From Methylobacter tundripaludum (lineage in GTDB: Bacteria; Pseudomonadota; Gammaproteobacteria; Methylococcales; Methylomonadaceae), in the NCBI RefSeq assembly GCF_002934365.1, contig NZ_PTIY01000015.1:26109-90108 (forward strand): DNA of 64,000 nt, written 5' to 3'. Made by a program: the position numbers and the translations under genes. Positions 57,054 through 64,000 of the stretch are shown in pieces (position 1 is the stretch's first letter; the number at the start of each line of letters is the position of its first letter). A model generated the notes under the pieces. The model was not told the DNA's origin. It searched no databases and saw only the letters and a program-made list of their open reading frames with translations.

Positions 57054-58067
57054 TTGAAGATATTAGTAACAGGCGCCGCCGGGTTTATAGGTTCAAGCCT
57101 GAGCCTGAAATTGCTGGAGCGGGGCGACGAGGTTGTCGGCATAGATAATCTTAACGATTATTACGATGTTAATTTGAAACTGGCAAGGCTGGAACGCTTG
57201 CGCAGCTATGACCGGTTTAAATTCATCAAGCTTGAAATTGCGGATAAAAATGCAATGGAAGATCTTTTTGTCCGGGAGAAGATTCAACGCGTCATGCATC
57301 TGGCGGCTCAAGCAGGTGTGCGGCACTCGATAGCCAATCCGCATACCTATATCGATTCAAACATAGTCAGCTTCATCAACATACTGGAAGGGTGCAGACA
57401 GTGCGAGGTCGAGCATTTGGTCTATGCGTCATCCAGTTCGGTTTACGGCGCGAATACCAAAATGCCGTTTTCCGTCCATGACAATGTCGATCATCCTGTT
57501 TCCCTTTATGCGGCCAGCAAAAAAGCCAATGAATTAATGGCGCATACCTACAGCCATCTTTATCAGCTGCCGACCACCGGCCTGCGTTTTTTTACCGTTT
57601 ACGGCCCCTGGGGACGGCCGGACATGTCGTTGTTCAGGTTCACCCGTAACATCCTTGAGGGTAAAGCGATAGACGTGTTTAATTACGGTAATCACCGCCG
57701 CGATTTCACCTATATAGATGACATCGTTGACGGCGTAGTCAGGGTTATCGATCAACCGGCCCAAGCGGATGCCGGCTGGTCGAGTGAAAACCCTGATCCG
57801 GCGACCAGCTTTGCCCCCTACCGTTTATATAACATCGGCAACAATAATCCGGTGCATTTGTTAGCGTTCATCGAAGCGCTGGAAAAATGTTTGGGCAAAA
57901 CGGCGACCAAGAATTTATTGCCCATGCAGCCGGGCGATGTGCCCGATACCTACGCGGACATTTCGGATTTAGCGCGTGATTTGGGCTATAAACCCGTCAC
58001 GCAGCTGGAAGACGGTATTAGGAATTTTGTTGAGTGGTATAAGGATTTTTACTGGGTAGATTTGTAG
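57054..58067 (+). CDS. UDP-glucuronate 4-epimerase-like NAD-dependent epimerase
   Basis: A 337-residue short-chain dehydrogenase/epimerase. It has [22 protein letters not shown] (NAD site), [19 protein letters not shown] (typical of CapI/LspL-type UDP-glucuronate epimerases), [14 protein letters not shown] and the catalytic [13 protein letters not shown]. Such enzymes supply UDP-galacturonate for surface polysaccharides. The start is a TTG at 57054 with GAGAGAGC upstream. No glycosyltransferase is nearby. Confidence 0.92.
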   Translation: MKILVTGAAGFIGSSLSLKLLERGDEVVGIDNLNDYYDVNLKLARLERLRSYDRFKFIKLEIADKNAMEDLFVREKIQRVMHLAAQAGVRHSIANPHTYIDSNIVSFINILEGCRQCEVEHLVYASSSSVYGANTKMPFSVHDNVDHPVSLYAASKKANELMAHTYSHLYQLPTTGLRFFTVYGPWGRPDMSLFRFTRNILEGKAIDVFNYGNHRRDFTYIDDIVDGVVRVIDQPAQADAGWSSENPDPATSFAPYRLYNIGNNNPVHLLAFIEALEKCLGKTATKNLLPMQPGDVPDTYADISDLARDLGYKPVTQLEDGIRNFVEWYKDFYWVDL

Positions 58068-58341
58068 GTCGGGCAACGAAAAGCTGTTGCCCTGCTTTAT
58101 ATCTCGATTTTATCCGATCCCACAGATAAAATCCCCTGATGATCACCGGGCGGAAGACGGAGAAGCAGAGCCCGCCTGAGGCTTCGAGCCTGACGCGTAG
58201 AGTACGCTCTACTTGGCTGGAAATCTTGATATTCGACATGGATTGACTATTAAAATGCGTTAGAATTGCCCGGCCATTCCGGCATTCGTAAATGGTGCGC
58301 GGTGGCGCACCCTACCTGATTTTATATAAGGAGCTACCAAC

Positions 58342-58542
58342 ATGAGTGAAGTTGAAGAGCTTGAAACCCGCGTTCGCAACCTACCTAAAGAAGAATTCTC
58401 AAAGTTTCGAGACTGGTTTTTTGAACTTGAAAACGAAATCTGGGATAAGCAGATTAAATCGGATTTTCAAGCCGGGAAATTTAAACGGCTAGTTGAGAAA
58501 GCGCGAGAAGAATTTGCTCAAGGAAAGGCCCGCGAACTTTGA
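58342..58542 (+). CDS. Putative antitoxin of a RelE/ParE-type pair
   Basis: A 66-residue acidic protein (MSEVEELETRVRNLPKEEFSKFRDWFFELEN...) with a helical character. It precedes the toxin with a four-base overlap, fitting a toxin-antitoxin cassette. An AAGGAGCTACCAAC ribosome-binding site lies before the ATG. I do not see a DNA-binding domain with certainty, so repression of its own promoter is not established. Confidence 0.75.
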   Translation: MSEVEELETRVRNLPKEEFSKFRDWFFELENEIWDKQIKSDFQAGKFKRLVEKAREEFAQGKAREL

Positions 58543-58793
58543 AGCACTACACCTCATCGGACTTCTGGATACTGTACGGGAAGCTTCCTGGCGAAATTCG
58601 AGAGCTTGCTGATAAAAATTACGAGTTGCTTAAAGAAAACCCTCGTCATCCATCTCTACAGTTGAAACGCATTGAAGAACTGTGGTCGGTGCGTGTAGGG
58701 CAGCACTACCGCGCTATTGGAATTGATGCTCCAGACGGGATTCAGTGGATTTGGATCGGCTCTCATGCCGACTATGACAAAATCATCGCCTAA
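58539..58793 (+). CDS. ParE/RelE-type toxin-like protein
   Basis: An 84-residue protein with the RelE/ParE fold pattern: FWILYGKLPGEIRELADKNYELLKENPRHPSLQLKRIEELWSVRVGQHYRAIGIDAPDGIQWIWIGSHADYDKII. The RVGQHYRAIG strand and the final HADYDKII match the HigB/RelE-type family. The TTG start overlaps the antitoxin stop (CTTTGA), so its production depends on antitoxin translation. This class usually cleaves ribosome-bound mRNA. Confidence 0.8.
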   Translation: MKHYTSSDFWILYGKLPGEIRELADKNYELLKENPRHPSLQLKRIEELWSVRVGQHYRAIGIDAPDGIQWIWIGSHADYDKIIA

Positions 58794-58862
58794 TGCCTAA
58801 AGGTACGCACGCGTACCCTACGGCTTGTCAGCTTGCCCGTCGTCAGCCCGCTCCCTCAATAA

Positions 58863-61019
58863 TTAAGGCAACGGCGCATCCTGCAATCGGGTAATCCAGG
58901 CTTCTTTGGCTTGCGGGTCAACGTGGAAGGCAAGATTTTCCGATTTATGCAATAAGCCTTCTTCGCCTGAGGCATTAGGATTGAGTTGGCGTTTTTCGAT
59001 AAAATCCGCCATGCGGCGCACGTTATAAATCAACAAGCCCCGATAGTGATTTTGGGTGCGATAAATTTGATAACCGACATTGCTTTCTTTAAACACGGGG
59101 TTGCGTTTTAGCCATTGTTCGATGCTGTCCGCATCATCATTGGCCAATTTCTTTAAAACTGACTGCGGATGTCGTTCGATAATGGTTTTAAAGTGGCTGC
59201 TCAAGCTGCTCGATAACTGATTGCGGTGCAGGGCGCGAATGTCCTCATCGTTTAAGTCGAAACTCTCGGCGACTAAATAATGTTTGTCGCGGTCGCCGTC
59301 ATTGGCGAATAACGATATTTTTTCCAACGCCGAGTGTTGCAGCGCGGTCAGAAAAGAATCGGGGGCGCGAATGTGTTTATCGATTGTGACCACCCACGGC
59401 AACGCGCGTCCGGTTTGTTCAAAGCGTTGTTTTACGCTGCATACCACCGCGGAACGCGGTAATTCGTCTTCACGCCCTTCGGGTTTTACCAGGAACGCAT
59501 CCACTGCGGTAATTTGCGTTTGAAACCCCGCCGCTTTGAATTGTTCGACGATGGCGGTGTAGCGCGGTTTGTACGGAATACCCGTGCCGTCATAAAGAAT
59601 GTTGAAGCCGTGTGCGATGGCATGTTCCGCGACTAAGCTACGCAGACGGGTCGCAAACGGTTCGACGTAGACATAATCATCGCTATGGTGGCTGGCGGCA
59701 GTCAGCACCTGATATAAGTCGCTTATTTTGCGGAATTCATCCAATGACGTAATCACGAAATTATCGCCGCATTGGGCGGCGGCAATTTCTTCGACCGCCG
59801 TTTTACCGGAGCCTGCGCCGCCCATCGACATAAATAACTTGGGCTGGGGATCGGGTGTTTTGCCTGCAAAAATCGCCTGTTTCGCCAGTTCCAGTTTTTC
59901 AATGATGACGCTTAAGCGGTCATAGGCAATCTCCACCGCCCGCGCCAGGCGCTCATCGCCATCGGAGGCCAGCATTAGGGCGTCTTTTAAACCGTTTTGG
60001 CTTACCAAATCGAAAATGCCGGCCTTGTTGCCTGCGCACCGGCGCAACAATTCCATCAACTCGGTATGCGCGGGCGAGCGCAAGCCGGTCAATAAATTAA
60101 TATCCAGGCAAAATAACGGCGCTGCGCCGTCGGCATCGATGCTGATACCGTCAATGTCGTGCTTGCCCGGAGCGCGCAAGGCTTCGGTGTTCGGCAAGTA
60201 ACCGATCACATTATCCGCCGCACTGCGGGGATAATCGGCTAAATGCTTGCCGGCAAGGAACAGTTCTTTTTGAATGCCGGCGAACGGCACCAGGCCGCCG
60301 TTAACGGAAACCAGGCATTCAATGCCGTCGGCGGTTTTTTGCGATAAAAACGGAATGCCGAAGATGAAAGTTTTATTTTCGGGCCATTGGCCGTAACCGT
60401 TCGCGATGTTGTTTAGGCTTTGGGTGCGCGTTGGATCGAGCGCGTGCTGAAAAGCCAAGGTCACCGCTTCATGGGAGCTTTGAGTATCATGGAGCGAGAT
60501 CGCATCAGTCGATTCCAGGCGCCTGAAATCAATGCCCGGTTCATAGACGCTCTTAAAAGCGGGCAAATTGCCTAAGGCGGTCATAAAAAAATCCAGGGTC
60601 AAGCGGTTGCCGTAGGAAAACGGGCGAACATTGCGCATTTGTCGATAAAACCGCGCCAAGCGTTCGCCGATGTTTTCGGTATGCATCACAAAACCGTTCT
60701 TATCGAAAACGGCGCTGTCGATATTATTCTCATCATTTAACACCAGGCATTCGATGGCTTCCCGAAAGGCTTTGCGCTTGGCGGCGTCGGTCATGGCTCC
60801 GGGACGATGATTGACGGTCGCCTGTTCTTTCCAGTCGCTGAATATCTCGCGGTGAATGCGGGAAAACAACTCCGTCATATAGGTCACGCGCTTGGCTTGG
60901 TCATGAGAAACGGTTTCTTCGGCTTCCTTGTGCAGTGTGGACAACAGCTTCGTCCCTTGCGCGATTGCCAACACCGTGCGTAATTTTTTTAGTTGGGCAT
61001 AGCTTGATAATTGAGGCAT
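58863..61019 (-). CDS. Large zeta-toxin-like protein with degenerate Fic-like segment
   Basis: A 718-residue protein. The C-terminal half has a zeta-toxin-type P-loop kinase: Walker A GGAGSGKT (400-407), Asp427 in ITSLDEFR and YDGTGIPYKPR (476-486). Zeta toxins phosphorylate UDP-sugars or similar molecules. The N-terminal half is unusual: residues 132-146 (RPFSYGNRLTLDFFM) look like a decayed Fic motif (HPFxxGNGR...), with Arg in place of the key His. No clear antitoxin is next to it, though the small TA pair is on the opposite strand 70 bases away. The length far exceeds a simple zeta toxin. Confidence 0.75.
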   Translation of the reverse strand: MPQLSSYAQLKKLRTVLAIAQGTKLLSTLHKEAEETVSHDQAKRVTYMTELFSRIHREIFSDWKEQATVNHRPGAMTDAAKRKAFREAIECLVLNDENNIDSAVFDKNGFVMHTENIGERLARFYRQMRNVRPFSYGNRLTLDFFMTALGNLPAFKSVYEPGIDFRRLESTDAISLHDTQSSHEAVTLAFQHALDPTRTQSLNNIANGYGQWPENKTFIFGIPFLSQKTADGIECLVSVNGGLVPFAGIQKELFLAGKHLADYPRSAADNVIGYLPNTEALRAPGKHDIDGISIDADGAAPLFCLDINLLTGLRSPAHTELMELLRRCAGNKAGIFDLVSQNGLKDALMLASDGDERLARAVEIAYDRLSVIIEKLELAKQAIFAGKTPDPQPKLFMSMGGAGSGKTAVEEIAAAQCGDNFVITSLDEFRKISDLYQVLTAASHHSDDYVYVEPFATRLRSLVAEHAIAHGFNILYDGTGIPYKPRYTAIVEQFKAAGFQTQITAVDAFLVKPEGREDELPRSAVVCSVKQRFEQTGRALPWVVTIDKHIRAPDSFLTALQHSALEKISLFANDGDRDKHYLVAESFDLNDEDIRALHRNQLSSSLSSHFKTIIERHPQSVLKKLANDDADSIEQWLKRNPVFKESNVGYQIYRTQNHYRGLLIYNVRRMADFIEKRQLNPNASGEEGLLHKSENLAFHVDPQAKEAWITRLQDAPLP

Positions 61020-61076
61020 TGTTTTGTCTCTAGTGCCGGTATTGATATGTCGTTTAGCTCAGCGTAAATCCGCTCA

Positions 61077-61102
61077 TCCTTCGACAGGCTCAGGACGAAC
61101 GG
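61077..61102. repeat. CATCCTTCGACAGGCTCAGGACGAACGG repeat copy
   Basis: A clean copy of the interspersed CTTCGACAAGCTCAGG repeat between the zeta-like gene and the next gene. Confidence 0.75.
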
Positions 61103-61152
61103 ATTTACTTTTACCCGTCAAAATAGGATTGACTGAGTACTAGCGTTCTTTC

Positions 61153-63390
61153 CTATTTCCAAATGCTGACAATATTGGTGAAGTCGTCCGTCCAGGGCTT
61201 CATGTCGAAGTATAAGGGCATTTTTTGCCAGTTGCCGAGGCGGCTCAGGCGTAGCGGTTCCAGTGTTTCAGCCTGTTTTGCCATGACCACCCAGTCGGTC
61301 GCAACCACCAGCGGGATGTCCTGTTGCGGTTTGAATTCCTGGATCAGAGCGGCCAAATGCAGGGCTTCCGCATTGATCGACAAGACTTTCTTCAGCGACA
61401 AATGGCGGTTGGTCATGTGGAACGCCAGTATGCCGCCCGGTTTGAGTTTTTTGAAATAAAGCTCCAGCGCTTCCTTGGTCAGCAGGTGAGTCGGCACCGA
61501 ATCGGAACTGAACGCATCCATGATTAATAAATCAAAATGCTGATCCGGCTCTTTTTCCAGCGACAAGCGGGCGTCGCCGACGCGCATTACGGCGTTGCGG
61601 GCGCATTGGCTCAGGTAGGTGAAATAGGCCGGGTTGCCTGCAATGTCCACCACCAGCGGGTCGATTTCGTACAGCGTCCAGTTTTGCTGGTCTTTGGCAT
61701 AGCAGGCCAAGGCTCCCGCGCCCAGTCCGACTACGCCGATATTCCAGCTTTGATCGCTATTATCGTATTCCTTAAACAGCTGCCCCATAGGCCCAGGGCG
61801 GCTGTAATAGGTCAGGGGTATTTGGCTTAGGTTGGCAGCCAGGCGCTGCGCACCGTGTTTGGTCGTGCCGTGGAACAGTTCATGATAGTGTTCGGGCTTG
61901 CCTTGTTCATCGGTCAACACGGCGTCACGCACGGCCAGTACGCCAAAAAAGCTGCGTTCCTGGTACAGCGTATGCGAGGACAAGCCATGCACGCCGAGCG
62001 CCAGGAAAATAATCGCGCCGGTCATTAACGCGAAGCCGACCGGGCGCGTCCTGAGCAGATAGGTCAACAAGGTCAAGCCTATCAGGCCGATGACGATGGC
62101 GTCGAAATACTGGAGTAAATCGTCGACGGCCGCATGAAGAACTAAACCGGCAATAACCAGCAGGGCAGGGGCTATTACCTGCAACGCTAATCCGGCGTTC
62201 AATGACGGCTTCAGGCCGGGGCGCAGCAGCAGGGCCGCAACAATCATGATCGGGTATTCGTAAACCGCATTGAACACAAACGGCGCGACAAAGGTGTTGA
62301 ACATGCCGCCCAACATGCCTGCAAACGACATGATCAGGTAGAAAGTCGTTAAATGCCGGGTATGCGGCCTTAGTTTCGCCAGCTCGCCGTGGCAGACCAT
62401 CACCGCAAAGAAAAACGCGGTCAGGTGCAAAATCAGGTAGGCCCAGTAAGGCAAATCGGCCGGATTAATGAACGCGTAGGCGATAAACGGCAGCAGGAAA
62501 AGCGGTTGCAGCTTCACCATCAGCGGATGTATTTTGTCGTTCCATTTGGAAAAGACGATTACGAAAGACAATAAGTACAGCGTTAACGGGATAATCCACA
62601 GCAACGGCACCGACGCAATGTCGGTGCTGATGAAGTTGGTCAGGCCCAGCAGCAGGCTGGACGGCACGAAGGCCAGAGCCAGCCAGTGCAGTTTGGTGGC
62701 AAGGCTGAGATTGTTTTCGTCGGCGGCATCTATGTCATCTTGATGCTCGGTCGCTTGCCGGTTTTTCCATAGCGCAAAAGCGCAGCCCGCAATCAACAGG
62801 CAAAGCAGCAGATAGCCGACGCCCCAGTAACTCTTCTGATTAGCCAGTCCGATATTGGGTTCAAGCAGGAACGGATAACTCAGCAACGCAATCAGGCTGC
62901 CGGTATTGCTGGCTGCATACAGATAATAAGGATCATGGCTGGTGTGGTGGCCGGCATGGGCGAACCATTTTTGAATCAGCGGCGCGGTCGTGGATACGAC
63001 GAAAAAAGGCAGGCCGATCGCAAGAAACAAAGTCCAGAGCAGCCAGAAGGTTGGGTTGCTCTCTGTCGGCGGGACGGTGTTTTCAGGCAGAGCCAACGGC
63101 AGCGCCAGAAAGCTGATCAGTATGACCACAGTATGAATCAGGATTTGGCGGTGCCGGCTGTAGCGCGTAGAAAGATAATGGGCGTAAAGATAACCCAGAA
63201 ACAAAACACTCTGGTAAAACACCATGCAGGTGTTCCATACCGCAGGCGAGCCGCCCAGTAAGGGTAATAAAATCTTGCCGAACAGCGGTTGCAGCACAAA
63301 CATCAGCGACGCACTGGTAAACAAGGTCGCGGCAAACAGGAAGATCAGGGATAAATTGCGGTCGGTTGTGTCTTGTGAATGGTGGCTCAT
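61153..63390 (-). CDS. Fused membrane transporter-like / spermidine synthase-like protein
   Basis: A 745-residue protein. The first ~480 residues form a polytopic membrane region (about twelve helices, starting LIFLFAATLFTSASLMFVLQPLFGKILLPLLGG). The last ~260 residues are a spermidine-synthase-like methyltransferase fold with VVGLGAGALACYAK, the acidic YEIDPLVVDIA and LLIMDAFSSDSVPTHLLTKEALELYF. This is a known bacterial 'fused MFS/spermidine synthase' type of unknown substrate. Aminopropyl transfer is not proven for it. It may connect to the polyamine genes aguA/aguB, but they are distant. Confidence 0.86.
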   Translation of the reverse strand: MSHHSQDTTDRNLSLIFLFAATLFTSASLMFVLQPLFGKILLPLLGGSPAVWNTCMVFYQSVLFLGYLYAHYLSTRYSRHRQILIHTVVILISFLALPLALPENTVPPTESNPTFWLLWTLFLAIGLPFFVVSTTAPLIQKWFAHAGHHTSHDPYYLYAASNTGSLIALLSYPFLLEPNIGLANQKSYWGVGYLLLCLLIAGCAFALWKNRQATEHQDDIDAADENNLSLATKLHWLALAFVPSSLLLGLTNFISTDIASVPLLWIIPLTLYLLSFVIVFSKWNDKIHPLMVKLQPLFLLPFIAYAFINPADLPYWAYLILHLTAFFFAVMVCHGELAKLRPHTRHLTTFYLIMSFAGMLGGMFNTFVAPFVFNAVYEYPIMIVAALLLRPGLKPSLNAGLALQVIAPALLVIAGLVLHAAVDDLLQYFDAIVIGLIGLTLLTYLLRTRPVGFALMTGAIIFLALGVHGLSSHTLYQERSFFGVLAVRDAVLTDEQGKPEHYHELFHGTTKHGAQRLAANLSQIPLTYYSRPGPMGQLFKEYDNSDQSWNIGVVGLGAGALACYAKDQQNWTLYEIDPLVVDIAGNPAYFTYLSQCARNAVMRVGDARLSLEKEPDQHFDLLIMDAFSSDSVPTHLLTKEALELYFKKLKPGGILAFHMTNRHLSLKKVLSINAEALHLAALIQEFKPQQDIPLVVATDWVVMAKQAETLEPLRLSRLGNWQKMPLYFDMKPWTDDFTNIVSIWK

Positions 63391-63857
63391 TATTTTTATA
63401 GGTAGCCCTTTGGGCTTTTAATTTTTAATGGCTTAATGATAAAGCATTTGCCGCTGTAGAGGGCAGTTCAAAATTAAAAAAGGCGGCGTGAATCGTTCAT
63501 CTACGCACCGCTTGCTCTTGGCTGAATTATTCCGCTTAGGAACGTGCATGAAATAACTTGAACAAGTTTTATTTTTCATTTTTTAACCATGAAGGACATG
63601 AAGCGGCATGAAAGGTTTAAGTCTTCATGTCCTTCATGCTCTTCATGGTAATGGCCTAAATTAATTTATGCACGATCCTTAAGAGGGTGTGTCCCATCTG
63701 TGCGCGGTTGTTTCAATCATTCCCATTGTGTACCATGTCACTGCATCACCAAACAACGTGCGCCAAAAATGCATCGTCACTCACTTCAAATAATATAAAT
63801 CAATTGCTTACTTAAATAACGCTCATCATTCTGGCTGGGAATATAACAATACTTAGA
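63391..63857. other. Intergenic region before the IS element, with a CATGAAGGACATGAAG hairpin
   Basis: Holds a long inverted repeat at 63587-63652 (ACCATGAAGGACATGAAG ... CTTCATGTCCTTCATGCTCTTCATGGT), a diverged form of the CACGAAG hairpin. I see no gene here. Confidence 0.55.
63587..63652. repeat. CATGAAGGACATGAAG hairpin repeat
   Basis: Inverted repeat with arms of about 18 bases; a variant of the TTCACCACGAAGACACGAA repeat at 3782 and 29644 with C-to-T changes. Confidence 0.7.
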
Positions 63858-64000
63858 TTCAACTCATAAGTGCAATCGGCACTAATCGGAAAAGAAAAAG
63901 GTTAACTGATATAGTTTCACGCTTTTTTCAATCCGACCAAAGACGAGAAAGCGCATGAGAAACTATAAACAGCTAAGCCAAGAACAAAGATACCAGATTA
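63858..64000 (+). mobile_element. IS30-family insertion sequence, left end (cut by window edge)
   Basis: The sequence ATTCAACTCATAAGTGCAA near 63857 resembles the left inverted repeat of IS30-type elements, about 95 bases before the transposase start. The right end is beyond the window. Confidence 0.6.
63955..64000 (+). CDS. IS30-family transposase, N-terminal fragment (cut by window edge)
   Basis: The frame begins ATG at 63955 and reads MRNYKQLSQEQRYQI, the conserved N-terminus of IS30-family transposases, whose HTH domain starts with ...LTxEQRYQI. Only 15 codons are in the window, but the match is specific. Confidence 0.85.
   Translation, partial: MRNYKQLSQEQRYQI

Overview
The window looks like chromosome from a gammaproteobacterium. 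The gene set and neighbourhoods (hisGDC next to murA and an mla operon, bioBFHCD, a coxBA-11-C operon running into ftsY-ftsE-ftsX-rpoH, recN-nadK, aguA/aguB) fit this class. The mix of an N-type ATPase, a bacteriohemerythrin, Nif-type Fe-S assembly and a cytochrome bc1 complex is compatible with a Methylococcales-type methanotroph. No methane-oxidation gene is in the window, so the order is an inference. Short interspersed repeats are abundant between genes and in places inside reading frames.

Layout. 1-0.9 kb: cytochrome b (cut by the window edge) and Rieske protein of the bc1 complex, minus strand. 1.2-8.3 kb, minus strand: mlaF-mlaE-mlaD-mlaB, murA, hisG, hisD, hisC (lipid transport, peptidoglycan precursor, histidine). 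8.7-13.7 kb, plus strand: two unrecognised proteins (the second with a possible papain-like Cys/His/Asp triad), a 926-residue Hsp70-like protein and a small membrane protein. 14.3-20.4 kb, minus strand: an N-type ATPase operon (D,C,Q,B,E,F,A,G) with odd residues in subunits alpha and c and no atpR. 20.7-24.6 kb: WbuC-type cupin, iscA-nifU-nifS and a divergent NifZ-like gene. 24.9-28.6 kb: SagB-type nitroreductase, DedA, ComF. 28.6-33.1 kb: a complete bioBFHCD biotin cluster.

33.2-35.6 kb: a lipoprotein and a bacteriohemerythrin. 35.9-47.1 kb: an aa3-type cytochrome c oxidase operon (coxB with a fused cytochrome c, coxA, a 32-residue peptide, cox11, coxC, SURF1, SCO-like protein) that ends in a single reading frame encoding heme A synthase fused to FtsY. 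It is followed by ftsE, ftsX and rpoH. rpoH is preceded by a near-perfect CIRCE element. 47.2-55.7 kb, minus strand: a TIGR02647 protein, O-methyltransferase, fructosamine kinase family protein, YgjP-type peptidase, double hotdog protein, aguB, aguA, recN, nadK. 55.9-58.1 kb, plus strand: MBL-fold protein, YjbQ, UDP-glucuronate epimerase-like protein. 58.3-63.4 kb: a toxin-antitoxin pair, a large zeta-toxin-like protein and a membrane aminopropyltransferase-like protein. The window ends inside an IS30-family element.

The most striking features are the in-frame CtaA-FtsY fusion, the CIRCE box on rpoH, the substitutions in the N-ATPase, the cysteine-protease-like gene with its small upstream partner, and the short repeats that sit in frame inside at least three or four genes.
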